Source: Candidatus Nitrosomarinus catalina (lineage in GTDB: Archaea > Thermoproteota > Nitrososphaeria > Nitrososphaerales > Nitrosopumilaceae). From it: DNA of 64,000 nucleotides. Location: contig NZ_CP021324.1 in the NCBI RefSeq assembly GCF_002156965.1, positions 632,681 through 696,680 of the forward strand. The letters are read 5' to 3'. How positions within the stretch are numbered: the stretch's first letter is position 1; each line of letters starts with the position of its first letter. The notes below the pieces were generated by a model. The model saw only the letters and a list, made by a program, of their open reading frames with translations. It was not told the origin of the DNA and made no database searches. Shown here piece after piece: positions 17,744 to 25,492 of the stretch. The position numbers were made by a program, and so were the translations under genes.

Positions 17744-17890
17744 TTAAACTGTAAATTTTTCAGGACATTCTACGTGTTCATAGTGGTGTTCGGTGAATTC
17801 ATTTTGAACAACATACATTACAATTTTGTGTAGTTCTTCTTGTTTGATGTCTTTTTTACATCTCAAACATGATTTTCTCTCTTTTGCCAT
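17744..17890 (-). CDS. Zinc-binding-like microprotein, 48 aa
   Basis: The 48-residue reverse-strand ORF begins MAKERKSCLRCKKDIKQEELH and ends with HHYEHVECPEKFTV. CLRC plus the later HHYEH and C supply a possible C2HC-type zinc site. It is convergent with the cyclase gene, 20 nt apart. ATG start. No function known. Confidence 0.6.
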   Translation of the reverse strand: MAKERKSCLRCKKDIKQEELHKIVMYVVQNEFTEHHYEHVECPEKFTV

Positions 17891-18018
17891 GACTAAGATC
17901 GTTCAATTGTGGGAATCTATAAGGATCTGCGATCAGCTGAATTTGAGTAAAAATGACTGAAATTAAACTAGTTAGTATATGAAATGCCTAAAGTAAGCCA
18001 CAAATATAGCAAATTAGG

Positions 18019-18408
18019 ATGAAATTTATGGATAATATGGTAATGAGACACCTTCAAGACCTTTATGGACTAAATCCAAACATTCCTCACATGGCATTTC
18101 AGTTTCCTAGATTGCCTCCAGGACTAAACCATCCTCTATCTCCAATGCATCAGAATCAAATGAAATCACAATTATCTCAACATGATGAAACCCTTAACCA
18201 AAAACTTCAAGGATTTCAAAAACTCTATCAACAATATGCTTCAGGTTTAATCTCACCAGAATCACCAATTGTTCCACCTGGACATCCTTTGTTTAGTGGT
18301 AGAAATTCAGTTCAAACATTAAAAACTGAAAATGAGAAATTGATTAAAGAAAATTTAGAACTAAAGAAAAAATTAAACAACAGACCAAAAGATAAGCATA
18401 ACCCTTAA
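18019..18408 (+). CDS. Unknown Pro/Gln/Met-rich protein with C-terminal coiled coil, 129 aa
   Basis: The N-terminal two-thirds is rich in Pro, Met, His and Gln (FPRLPPGLNHPLSPMHQ) and looks disordered. The last 30 residues (LKTENEKLIKENLELKKKL) form an evident coiled coil with heptad leucines. The start is probably the Met at 18028 (MDNMVMRH), as ATG codons cluster there. No family recognised. Confidence 0.6.
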   Translation: MKFMDNMVMRHLQDLYGLNPNIPHMAFQFPRLPPGLNHPLSPMHQNQMKSQLSQHDETLNQKLQGFQKLYQQYASGLISPESPIVPPGHPLFSGRNSVQTLKTENEKLIKENLELKKKLNNRPKDKHNP

Positions 18409-18461
18409 TCTCTTATTATAAAATTGACAAGCCTTATTAAATTCTGAATTCGTTTTTTAAT

Positions 18462-18845
18462 ATGGTTAAAACACCTTCAGACAAATGGAAAAATAATATT
18501 CTAAAATATAAAAAACAATGTCAAACTATTCTTGAAGTTTCTAACAATATTCGATATGCTGGCGTCATAAACAATTATGGCAGAACATTAACTGGTGTAA
18601 TCAAACCAAATCTTAAACCATTATTGAAATCTGAAGATGTCAAACATGAATTTTTCATTACATCTACATTACTTTCTTTAAGAAAAAATAATACTTCTTT
18701 TGGAAAATTAGACCATATTTTGTTGAAACATTCAAAAGTTAATGTTCTTATTTTACAAAAAAGTGATGTAACTTTCTACATTTCAATTAATTCAAAAGAA
18801 AAAAGCTTGGAGAAGATTATCTCTTCAATAAAAAAGACAATCTAA
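18462..18845 (+). CDS. Unknown conserved-looking protein, 127 aa (possibly DUF6659-like)
   Basis: A helical N-terminus leads into NIRYAGVINNYGRTLTG, then alternating strands and helices ending with DVTFYISINSKEKSLEKI. The order and the RYAGVIN motif recall the small roadblock-sized DUF6659 proteins known from thaumarchaea, but this rests on memory of the motif. There are no metal ligands or membrane helices. It overlaps the convergent VOC gene by 4 nt. Confidence 0.6.
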   Translation: MVKTPSDKWKNNILKYKKQCQTILEVSNNIRYAGVINNYGRTLTGVIKPNLKPLLKSEDVKHEFFITSTLLSLRKNNTSFGKLDHILLKHSKVNVLILQKSDVTFYISINSKEKSLEKIISSIKKTI

Positions 18846-19255
18846 GCTGGCGTAAATCCAACATATCCACTAGTTTGTTGATCTTTGTCGTCAAAATTGG
18901 GTTCAAACAATGAAATCATGTATTTGTCTGGATCCAATATTACTGCATTTTTGCCTACTTCTTTTTCCATAATGTCTCGATGAACTGTAACACCTTTTGT
19001 TTTTAGTTCTTCTATGGCAGATTTCAAATCTCCTACTAGAAATCCAATACTTATTCCATTATCTATGGAATCTCCTGCATGTTCTGCAGTTGACGATGCA
19101 GGATGTAAACTCAACAAAGCTCCGGATGTACCTAAATCTACCCATGTTTTTCTTTGGTCTTTAATTGGAAGACCAATTATTTCATTGTAGAATTGTATTG
19201 ACTTGTCTAAATCTTGGACTGCCAATATTACATTTCCAACCTTTTTGATATTCAC
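18842..19255 (-). CDS. VOC superfamily (glyoxalase/dioxygenase-like) protein
   Basis: The 137-residue protein shows the paired beta-alpha-beta-beta-beta modules: VGNVILAVQDLDKSIQFYNEIIGLPI at the start and ISIGFLVGDLKSAIEELKTKGV in the second half, ending YMISLFEP. The usual metal ligands would be His/Glu; Glu is present at the end (LFEP), but an N-terminal His is replaced (VILAVQD), so metal binding is uncertain. Substrate unknown. Confidence 0.85.
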   Translation of the reverse strand: MNIKKVGNVILAVQDLDKSIQFYNEIIGLPIKDQRKTWVDLGTSGALLSLHPASSTAEHAGDSIDNGISIGFLVGDLKSAIEELKTKGVTVHRDIMEKEVGKNAVILDPDKYMISLFEPNFDDKDQQTSGYVGFTPA

Positions 19256-19330
19256 AAAGAATATGGGTGAAAGTTGCTTAAATCAATTACCCTCTTAATT
19301 ATCATTTTTTTTAAAATTATTTTAAATTAA

Positions 19331-19549
19331 TTATTGAACTTCAACCATTGTTTCAGTTCTTTCAACGCCACTAATTTTTTGAATTTGATTTGCCACTTCT
19401 TTAATTTCAATCAATTCTTGGACATCGATAATTGCAACCGCATCAAATTGTCCGCTTGTTGGAAATGAGTTTGAAACTTTTGTTAATTTTCTTAATTTAA
19501 CCGCAATCAATTTTTTTGGAGATTTCACTAAAATTATTGCTTTTACCAA
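19331..19549 (-). CDS. Stand-alone Lrp/AsnC-type ligand-binding (RAM) domain protein, 72 aa
   Basis: The 72 residues begin KAIILVKSPKKLIAVKLRKLTKV and contain GQFDAVAIIDVQELIEIKEVANQI, the beta-alpha-beta order of the Lrp effector domain with no DNA-binding domain. It may be a small-molecule sensor partner for full Lrp regulators. It overlaps the upstream sister gene by 7 nt, so the two could form a heteromer. Confidence 0.75.
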   Translation of the reverse strand: MVKAIILVKSPKKLIAVKLRKLTKVSNSFPTSGQFDAVAIIDVQELIEIKEVANQIQKISGVERTETMVEVQ

Positions 19550-19872
19550 CCTAAATCTACCTCCACTTCAATTAGAGTTTCTGTTGTAACAATATCTTTA
19601 ATTTTTTTAAAATCAATTACCATTTGATTGATTTGATCAATTTTTCCTTGTAAAATTACACTGATATCTGCTCTTCCAGTAACTACCATCACTTGTTTTA
19701 CAACTTTACGTTTTTTCTTCAAAATTTCAACTACTGAATCTACTTTTCCAGGCTTAACTGTAATCAAACATAATGCATACACGAATACTTTATGTGAATC
19801 AATTTGATAAATATTGCTAGTCTGTTGCTTCTTGAGATCTAGCCTCTTCAAGATAGGCTCTTCGTTCCTCAT
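19543..19872 (-). CDS. Stand-alone Lrp/AsnC-type ligand-binding (RAM) domain protein
   Basis: From about residue 31 the chain is a canonical RAM domain: VYALCLITVKPGKVDSVVEIL, then VMVVTGRADISVILQGKID. The first ~30 residues (MRNEEPILKRLDLKK) are not family-like and their frame overlaps the Lys-rich gene by 56 nt. A GTG at the VYALCLI position is a better start, giving a ~79-residue protein. Sister of the adjacent 72-residue gene. Confidence 0.75.
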   Translation of the reverse strand: MRNEEPILKRLDLKKQQTSNIYQIDSHKVFVYALCLITVKPGKVDSVVEILKKKRKVVKQVMVVTGRADISVILQGKIDQINQMVIDFKKIKDIVTTETLIEVEVDLGW

Positions 19873-20083
19873 TAATTTTTTCTTGATCTATGACTAAATC
19901 ATCATCTACAATTACTATTCCACTATCTCCGCTAGGCTCATCCTTGATTTTCTTAGATTTTTTACTAGCGGTTTTCTTTGCTTTAGTGGTTGTTTTCTTT
20001 GCTTTAGTGGTTGTTTTCTTTGCTTTAGTGGTTGTTTTCTTTGCTTTAGTGGTTGTTTTCTTTACAACTTTTTTTTCAGCCAT
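19817..20083 (-). CDS. Lys/Thr-rich tandem-repeat protein (histone-tail-like), 88 aa
   Basis: The N-terminal half is four perfect copies of the heptapeptide KKTTTKA followed by a degenerate Lys-rich stretch. The C-terminal half is acidic (SGIVIVDDDLVIDQEKINEE). Such basic repeats resemble histone H1 or bacterial HU tails and suggest nucleic-acid contact; this is inference. The repeats are identical at DNA level (21-bp units), which implies recent expansion. Confidence 0.7.
   Translation of the reverse strand: MAEKKVVKKTTTKAKKTTTKAKKTTTKAKKTTTKAKKTASKKSKKIKDEPSGDSGIVIVDDDLVIDQEKINEERRAYLEEARSQEATD
19971..20054. repeat. Four perfect 21-bp tandem repeats
   Basis: The 21-bp unit starts GTTTTCTTTGCTTTAGTGGT and is repeated four times without a mismatch (starts at 19971, 19992, 20013 and 20034), with a partial copy from 20055. 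On the reverse strand it encodes the KKTTTKA repeats of the Lys-rich protein. Identical third positions mean slippage or recent duplication rather than selection on protein alone. It is not a CRISPR array: there are no spacers. Confidence 0.95.
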
Positions 20084-20147
20084 TATATCGAAAATCTTGC
20101 GATTGAGTAGCTTTTAAAGATTTTGTAGTTTTTTCTTCTATTTTACG

Positions 20148-20384
20148 TCAATCTTCTTCGGTATCTATCTCAATTGAGTCATTTGTGATCTCTGTAATCT
20201 CGTCTAATACGATCTTTTTTACTTCATCAGCAGTTCCTATTTGATTTGAAACCATGTAGTTTAATTCATCTAAAATCGCATATTGGACTCGTGCTCGCAA
20301 TACCTCAATTATTTCAGTTTCGACTGTTGGATGAAATTCACTTATCCATTGATTCAATTCTTCTTCTTTTATCATATTAGCCAA
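20148..20384 (-). CDS. Unknown acidic protein, 78 aa
   Basis: No family recognised. The protein is helical and acidic (IKEEELNQWISEFHP to EITEITNDSIEIDTEED) with no Cys cluster or membrane helix. It is first in a same-strand run with the Lys-rich and RAM-domain genes (64 nt gap to the next). The ORF is clean, but the biological role cannot be guessed. Confidence 0.6.
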   Translation of the reverse strand: MANMIKEEELNQWISEFHPTVETEIIEVLRARVQYAILDELNYMVSNQIGTADEVKKIVLDEITEITNDSIEIDTEED

Positions 20385-20505
20385 ATTTTTCTGTTAAATT
20401 TATTTTCTATGTTTTTGACTATTTTTCATATTTTTTCATTATTTTTAAAAATATTGAAAAAACAGTATGTATTAGTCAACACTTTACTTTTGAATTACTT
20501 TATTT

Positions 20506-20877
20506 TTGTTTGATTCTATTTTACTATGTTGGGAGGTGAATAAGATAGCAAAATTAGCAGATTATCAAGCAGTTAGCAATTCCGCATCATTGGCAAAAAT
20601 TGATGGTCAATCTTTTACAATTACTGAAATTGAAGATTCTCATTACACACAAGGTGATGAAATCACTAAAGGTGTCAAATTAACCATGAAAGAATTTTTT
20701 TCAATTGATGGTAATCAAATGAATAAATTTCATACTACCCGTGTCGCTATTGTCAAGAAATTTTCTAATCAAAAACTTCGTGATGATATCAATTCTGGTA
20801 AAGAAACACTTCATGTAAAATGCATTATGGAGAAATCTAGCTCTGGTAAAAATTTCTACAATTTAGTAGATGCATAA
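20506..20877 (+). CDS. Unknown protein, ~110-123 aa, with ambiguous start
   Basis: The body (KLADYQAVSNSASLAKIDG onward) is well-formed, with alternating strands (FTITEIEDSHYTQGDEITKGVKLTM, VHVKCIMEKSSSGKNFYNLVDA-like end), perhaps an OB-like fold. No family recognised. The listed start is TTG at 20506. A strong GGAGGTG at 20532-20538 precedes the likely coding start: GTG at 20536 lies inside it, while ATA at 20545 (IAKLADYQ) is 6 nt after it. The real start is therefore open. Confidence 0.7.
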   Translation: MFDSILLCWEVNKIAKLADYQAVSNSASLAKIDGQSFTITEIEDSHYTQGDEITKGVKLTMKEFFSIDGNQMNKFHTTRVAIVKKFSNQKLRDDINSGKETLHVKCIMEKSSSGKNFYNLVDA

Positions 20878-20886
20878 AAAAATTCG

Positions 20887-21054
20887 TTAAGGAAATAATT
20901 TCTTATTTCTTACTTTCTTTTTATTTCTATAAATTATCAAATGATATTTTATTATATTTTTTAAATTTTCTTCAACTGACAATTCTTCGTTTATAGAAAT
21001 ACTAAGAAAATCAAAATAATCCTTATCCTGTAATTTGATCTCAATTTTCCTCAA
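20887..21054 (-). pseudogene. Coding-like fragment, 55 aa (3' half of a probable broken gene)
   Basis: A reverse-strand frame reads LRKIEIKLQDKDYFDFL and continues ISINEELSVEENLKNII to a TAA. Only a TTG start is available. The fragment overlaps the end of the neighbouring 56-residue frame at 21051-21221 in a different phase. A single frameshift near 21050 would join both into one protein of about 110 residues. No family recognised for either half. Either a decayed gene or two small genes. Confidence 0.4.
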
Positions 21055-21221
21055 TGCAGTACTTGAATTTTTATTTCTGCATCTTCATCTGCAATCATTT
21101 TGGCATGATTTTCACATACTCTCATGATCTCTTTTGCAAAAGGGATTCTGGATTTATTGTAATGGGAATATAGTACTCTGAAATAGGATTCTGTGTTACA
21201 TCCTAAAATATTACAAATCAT
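21051..21221 (-). pseudogene. Coding-like fragment, 56 aa (5' half of a probable broken gene)
   Basis: The frame starts MICNILGCNTESYFRVL, and HYNKSRIPFAKEIMRVCENHA follows. It looks like real protein sequence, helical and with ordinary composition. It terminates in TGA exactly where the next frame (20887-21054) takes over, consistent with a frameshift. It lies between the tRNA-Phe-derived fragment (21300-21313) and the 20.5-kb gene, so it may be remnant DNA of an integrated element. Confidence 0.4.
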
Positions 21222-21299
21222 AAGATCATAAACTATTACATATTGAGCCTAAAAGAGCAGGTTATTCTGTCATAATTGGAAATTTGCCTGGATGTAAAA

Positions 21300-21313
21300 T
21301 GGTGCCGAGGGCA
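21300..21313 (-). repeat. tRNA-Phe 3'-end duplicate (candidate att site of an integrated element)
   Basis: On the reverse strand this reads TGCCCTCGGCACCA: the last part of the T-arm, the 7-nt acceptor strand CCTCGGC, discriminator A and a complete CCA. The tRNA-Phe gene at 25.4 kb shares 12 contiguous bases with it (21302-21313 against 25376-25387) in the same orientation, and its 3' end points towards this site. Only one gene (the metalloprotease) lies between the copies. The match is short, so an att site is a hypothesis. Confidence 0.45.
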
Positions 21314-21470
21314 GGCAGCTGTCTTTTAGTTCATAGCCATTCAAAAAACTTGCCAAATCTGTGGTTTGTTCTTGTGTTTTTTGATATAACATGACCATAT
21401 TTTACTGGATTTTGACTTAACAATATGTAATCAAATTAAACTAAGAATTGGATCAATCCTCATCAAGGAT

Positions 21471-24400
21471 CTATTCAACAATGATAGTTGTTGTATTAAC
21501 TTCAGATGGATCGATTTGTATAATTCCCTGACTAATTAAATATTGAATCGCCGAAACAAAATCAGAATCGCTAATTACATCATTTGCCCACCATGAAGCG
21601 TTATTTTTTACCCAAGAAGGAACTTCACTAGTCATAGATTCAGATTGACTTGGAATAGTATCTGGAATTATCAAAATTCTTTGGTTAATTAGAAATTCTA
21701 TGGCTGTAAGAAATTCACTTGTTGTTATTGCATCATTACTCCACCATTTTGCATTACTTTTAATCCATGGAGGGATATCTAGTTTAATTTTTGATTTATC
21801 TTGTACTTCATAGGACACATTTGATTTTTCAGCAAATTGAGATGATAGAATGGCTGCATCTAGTGCATTTTTAATTGAACCGTCTGGTGAATTCAAATCA
21901 TTTCCTTTCAATTTAGATTCAGCTTTGTTTAATAATGAATTAATTTCGGATACGGTATTTTTGGTTTCTTTGGATAGATTATTCAAATCTTTTCCATCTC
22001 GTTCTAATTCTATCATAGAATTGTAGATGTTTATTTTTGCAGTTTTAATTAAATTAACAGTAATTCCTCTAGAGTAATTATCTCTATCAAATTCTGTAAA
22101 GAAAGTATCTGCAATTCCGCAAGTACTGTCATCAGGTATTAGTTTCTCATCCACTGCCCAATCATACCAATATCCACATCCTTGTATTGGTTGATTGAAC
22201 CCCATGACTCCCCAATACCATTTTTCAAAATAATCTTGTGTTGCAAATTCACCTTCATCAGTAAATCCCATAAATGGATGCATGAAACTCATAGTATGTC
22301 CAATTTCATGCAATACCAAATCCGTGGCACTTTGCTTATCATTCCAAATTTCCCAATCAGTCATGACTCCCAAAGCACAACAAGGTTGTGTAGGATCATC
22401 AGGATGTGAGGGTGCAATTCCAGGACCCAGAACACCATCCTCCTCTATCCACAAATAATTTTGCTTGTCATCTATGATTAAAATTACTGGTATAGTCCAA
22501 ATGGAATCTTCGACATCTTTGTAGTCATTAATACCGCCAGTTTGCTGTGAACTAGCCCATTCAATTACTGCTTTTTTTATTTTGTCACTACTTACAACAT
22601 GTGTAGTACCGTATTCAGGATAACCGGAATAGATTGCAATTTCTTCTTGTTCATTAATTGCATTTCTTAAGGAAGTGGGAAAATTGCCATCAGAAATATC
22701 TTGTACAGAGAATTTAATTTCCCATTCTGAAAATGGAGTCAACTTTTCAAGTTCACGTTTTATTTTTTCTGCATTAAAAAATTTATCAGTCAAAGAAGGA
22801 ATTGATGCATCACTTCCCATAGACACCAATACAATGTCTGCAACATACTTTGATTTGTAAATTGGTTCATAGAGATATGATGGTGTAATGATAAAAGATG
22901 TGGCATTATTTGTATAATCAGAGATTAGTTGTGCATGTCGTTTATCTGTATGAATATCATGAAGATTAATCATATCATTGTCCCATGTTTTATCATAAAA
23001 CCCCCAATCATCAGTGGGGTCTGAGTCTGGAAATCCCTGTATGTCATGCCAAGGAACTGAATACAAGTCAAAAAAGTAAAAATTGTATTTTCCACCAAAT
23101 CCCATCATGCCCACTGCTTCATGATCTTCTTTTGTAGCTACATCTCTTGTTCGAAGATCATACGAATGAAGAAAATCAATATCATCCATATCTCCAGAAA
23201 TAAAAACTAGATTTACTGCACTTGATTTTGTGAATACATTATTTCTTGAAATAATATTTTGTTGTAAATATTCCTCCATTTTTGAGGCATCCATGGTTTT
23301 AAAATCAATCTTAAACCTGTCTGTATTTGTCATCCATTCAGTGTGATTTGCTTTAATCCACGGTGCAAATCCCCAATACTCATAAACTGTTTCTGTATTT
23401 TCTCCATAAAATGTTCCGCGCCAAGGTTTTGATTCTGATTTCATATATTCAAATAAGTCATTAGAATCATTTTCAGATACATCTACAAAATTATAATCAT
23501 AATGATATGTAATTCCAGCACGATTAAGCTCTAGAGCTATGTATGGAGAATATTCTAAATTTAGATTCTTTGTAATCATATCTTTAATTTCAGAATCCCA
23601 TGTATCTCCAACCAGTATTAAGTTGACATCCAATAATTGAGTAACAACAATTTCATCAGGCTGATATACATCTGCAGTAATAGGAGAAATTTTTTCATCA
23701 ATTATTTCTACTTCATACCAAAATTCAGGATGAGTTGAAAATGCGTTACTTGGAATTTGTGTTGATTTTAAAAATGCACCTTCCATTCCAGTATTATCTA
23801 TTTGCTCTATTGCAAATTTGAAATCTTTTCCTACATCTTTGATGTGGAAAAGTACATCATAACCATAATTATTTAACAATAATCTACCATCAGGGTTGTG
23901 TTTTGCATGGGTAATCCAACTACCATCACTAGTATACTCATGTGCCCCAATGTTTTTTGTGTTAATGGAAAACGAGACATCATTTTCATCTAATTTATTT
24001 TCAGAATCGCCTTTTTTATCTACAAAAATTTGTACTTGGTCTCGCCCAGAATTTGATGAGTCAGATACATGAATCAAAACAGATGCAGAATTTGAATAAG
24101 CATCAAAAGTCAAATAAAAATAACATGTGTCAAAGGATTCAGGAATTTGCATATCTCCTATTGCAAAATAAGTGGATTTTTTTGAACCGTCAATTCCATA
24201 TTCTACCTCTGCTCGATACAATCCTTTATGAAATTTATCAGCACCGGAATTATCATCTAAATCAATTAAAAATAATGACTCACCTTTTTTGGAAACAGTA
24301 GAAAAATTCTCAAAAACGATTTCTTCATTTTCATCATAGACTTTAAGCTTAAGACGGTCTTCATTTGACCATGAATTGATTTTAACATCTATTCTTACAA

Positions 24401-25238
24401 CATCTTCAATGTCGTAGAATTGTTTGTTACTAACTAAAGAAATAGTATCATCAGCACACTCAAATGAATTACGTTTAAGGTCTTCAGTCATAATGTCAAA
24501 TGGTTTGTACAGAAAATCATTGACATTAATTTTTCCTGAATTTACTTGAATTTTTTTAGATTTTTGATCAGAGATTGGGATTGGAATTGCAGTTCCTATT
24601 GTTTGGATATCTGGAAAATGATATGTTTGATATTCTTCAAGTAATCCATCATCACTAGTTTTTGTTATGTCATAATAATCAAAATAAAATGGATATTGGA
24701 AATCTTTAGTTGATGTATAATATTCATCAAAAAATTTTGTGTAAATTGCAAACCCTTCATCAGTTTCTTTAACTTCTACTGCCCCACCACTACATCCCGA
24801 ATATACTCCAGTCCAAAAGTCATTCAATTTTTCTAAAGGAAATAAACATGCATTGCCATTTCTTTCAGCATAAATAAAGTAAATTTCATTTTCATTAACC
24901 TGTAGATAAGTTAACAAATGATCTGTTGTGAATGGAATATAATTTTTTAATTGTTCATCGGTACTGTCTTCTACATACGTAATTATTCGAATACCTTTTG
25001 ATTTTTCATAAAAAAAATATGTTTCAATTTTTTCCCCATTATCTCTAAGTGTGGAATGGGGTGCATGATTTTTTAATAATAAATTTTGATTCATTTTTTT
25101 AAATTCAGCAATAGTTGGCACATCATCTTCAATGTAAACTGGCAATACTGGAGTAAACGAACCGTATGATTCATCCACATTGAATACTAATACAATCATG
25201 GCAACTGCCACTATTGCGATAATGAACATTGATTTCAA
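21471..25238 (-). CDS. Large secreted zinc metalloprotease-like protein with C-terminal W/N repeats, 1255 aa
   Basis: The N-terminus is a signal or anchor segment (FIIAIVAVAMIVLVF). A long beta-rich region follows. HEIGHTMSFMH at residues 977-987 is the extended HExxHxxxxxH metzincin-type zinc motif. A Cys-containing segment (GCGYWYDWA, then CGIADTFF) follows. Near the C-terminus lie two related repeats (WIKSNAKWWSNDAITTSEFLT and WVKNNASWWANDVISDSDFV, about 1165-1245), a feature of thaumarchaeal cell-surface proteins. It probably acts outside the cell. It is bracketed by tRNA-Phe and a copy of the tRNA 3' end. Confidence 0.85.
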   Translation of the reverse strand: MKSMFIIAIVAVAMIVLVFNVDESYGSFTPVLPVYIEDDVPTIAEFKKMNQNLLLKNHAPHSTLRDNGEKIETYFFYEKSKGIRIITYVEDSTDEQLKNYIPFTTDHLLTYLQVNENEIYFIYAERNGNACLFPLEKLNDFWTGVYSGCSGGAVEVKETDEGFAIYTKFFDEYYTSTKDFQYPFYFDYYDITKTSDDGLLEEYQTYHFPDIQTIGTAIPIPISDQKSKKIQVNSGKINVNDFLYKPFDIMTEDLKRNSFECADDTISLVSNKQFYDIEDVVRIDVKINSWSNEDRLKLKVYDENEEIVFENFSTVSKKGESLFLIDLDDNSGADKFHKGLYRAEVEYGIDGSKKSTYFAIGDMQIPESFDTCYFYLTFDAYSNSASVLIHVSDSSNSGRDQVQIFVDKKGDSENKLDENDVSFSINTKNIGAHEYTSDGSWITHAKHNPDGRLLLNNYGYDVLFHIKDVGKDFKFAIEQIDNTGMEGAFLKSTQIPSNAFSTHPEFWYEVEIIDEKISPITADVYQPDEIVVTQLLDVNLILVGDTWDSEIKDMITKNLNLEYSPYIALELNRAGITYHYDYNFVDVSENDSNDLFEYMKSESKPWRGTFYGENTETVYEYWGFAPWIKANHTEWMTNTDRFKIDFKTMDASKMEEYLQQNIISRNNVFTKSSAVNLVFISGDMDDIDFLHSYDLRTRDVATKEDHEAVGMMGFGGKYNFYFFDLYSVPWHDIQGFPDSDPTDDWGFYDKTWDNDMINLHDIHTDKRHAQLISDYTNNATSFIITPSYLYEPIYKSKYVADIVLVSMGSDASIPSLTDKFFNAEKIKRELEKLTPFSEWEIKFSVQDISDGNFPTSLRNAINEQEEIAIYSGYPEYGTTHVVSSDKIKKAVIEWASSQQTGGINDYKDVEDSIWTIPVILIIDDKQNYLWIEEDGVLGPGIAPSHPDDPTQPCCALGVMTDWEIWNDKQSATDLVLHEIGHTMSFMHPFMGFTDEGEFATQDYFEKWYWGVMGFNQPIQGCGYWYDWAVDEKLIPDDSTCGIADTFFTEFDRDNYSRGITVNLIKTAKINIYNSMIELERDGKDLNNLSKETKNTVSEINSLLNKAESKLKGNDLNSPDGSIKNALDAAILSSQFAEKSNVSYEVQDKSKIKLDIPPWIKSNAKWWSNDAITTSEFLTAIEFLINQRILIIPDTIPSQSESMTSEVPSWVKNNASWWANDVISDSDFVSAIQYLISQGIIQIDPSEVNTTTIIVE

Positions 25239-25366
25239 TAATAATTATGGTCATTGAATGATTTATGGTTTATGTTGTAATTGTCACATTTGAGAATTAT
25301 TGATGTTTATGAAATTAGTTGATTTTTCATGGAAAAACCACCATTTGGGCACGATGGCACTGAACC

Positions 25367-25375
25367 AAAAGAAAA
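25367..25375 (-). terminator. T-tract terminator after tRNA-Phe
   Basis: Immediately 3' of the tRNA the reverse strand reads TTTTCTTTT, the oligo-T termination signal used by archaeal RNA polymerase. It lies inside the candidate element junction. Confidence 0.5.
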
Positions 25376-25376
25376 G

Positions 25377-25450
25377 TGCCGAGGGCATGATTTGAACAAG
25401 CGACAGCCCGGTCTTCAGCCGAGTGCTCTTCCAGGCTGAGCTACCTCGGC
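25377..25450 (-). tRNA. tRNA-Phe (anticodon GAA)
   Basis: The reverse strand folds into a 74-nt cloverleaf. The acceptor is GCCGAGG paired with CCTCGGC, the D-stem GCTC/GAGC and the anticodon stem CTCGG/CCGGG with loop CTGAAGA, so the anticodon is GAA (Phe). The T-arm is GCTTG TTCAAAT CATGC with one central T-T mismatch. The discriminator is A and CCA is not genomically encoded (AC then T-tract). No intron. Confidence 0.93.
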
Positions 25451-25492
25451 ACTAAAAAAAATACTTTAGATGAGGCATTAAAGTTTGTCTTT

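Larger units (their letters stand above)
20890..21470. other. 580-nt stretch with no intact gene: decayed frames and tRNA-like fragment
   Basis: No intact ORF spans this region. It holds two out-of-phase reverse-strand coding-like fragments (20887-21221), a 16-nt tRNA 3'-end-like segment (21300-21315) and short forward-strand frames around 21230-21390 that lack start codons. Base composition around 21290-21350 is locally more GC-rich than the flanks. The picture is that of a decayed integration junction; this is inference. Confidence 0.5.

Noticed and set aside
19971-20060. CRISPR-like repetition
   Set aside because: Units are back-to-back without spacers and lie inside a coding frame, so this is a tandem coding repeat.
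19890-20117. Forward-strand 75-residue ORF with FFALVVV repeats
   Set aside because: It is the antisense of the KKTTTKA-repeat gene. The hydrophobic repeat follows automatically from the Lys codons on the other strand.
25329-25440. Forward ORF starting at 25329 running across the tRNA
   Set aside because: Most of it is antisense to tRNA-Phe; such frames are typical artefacts.
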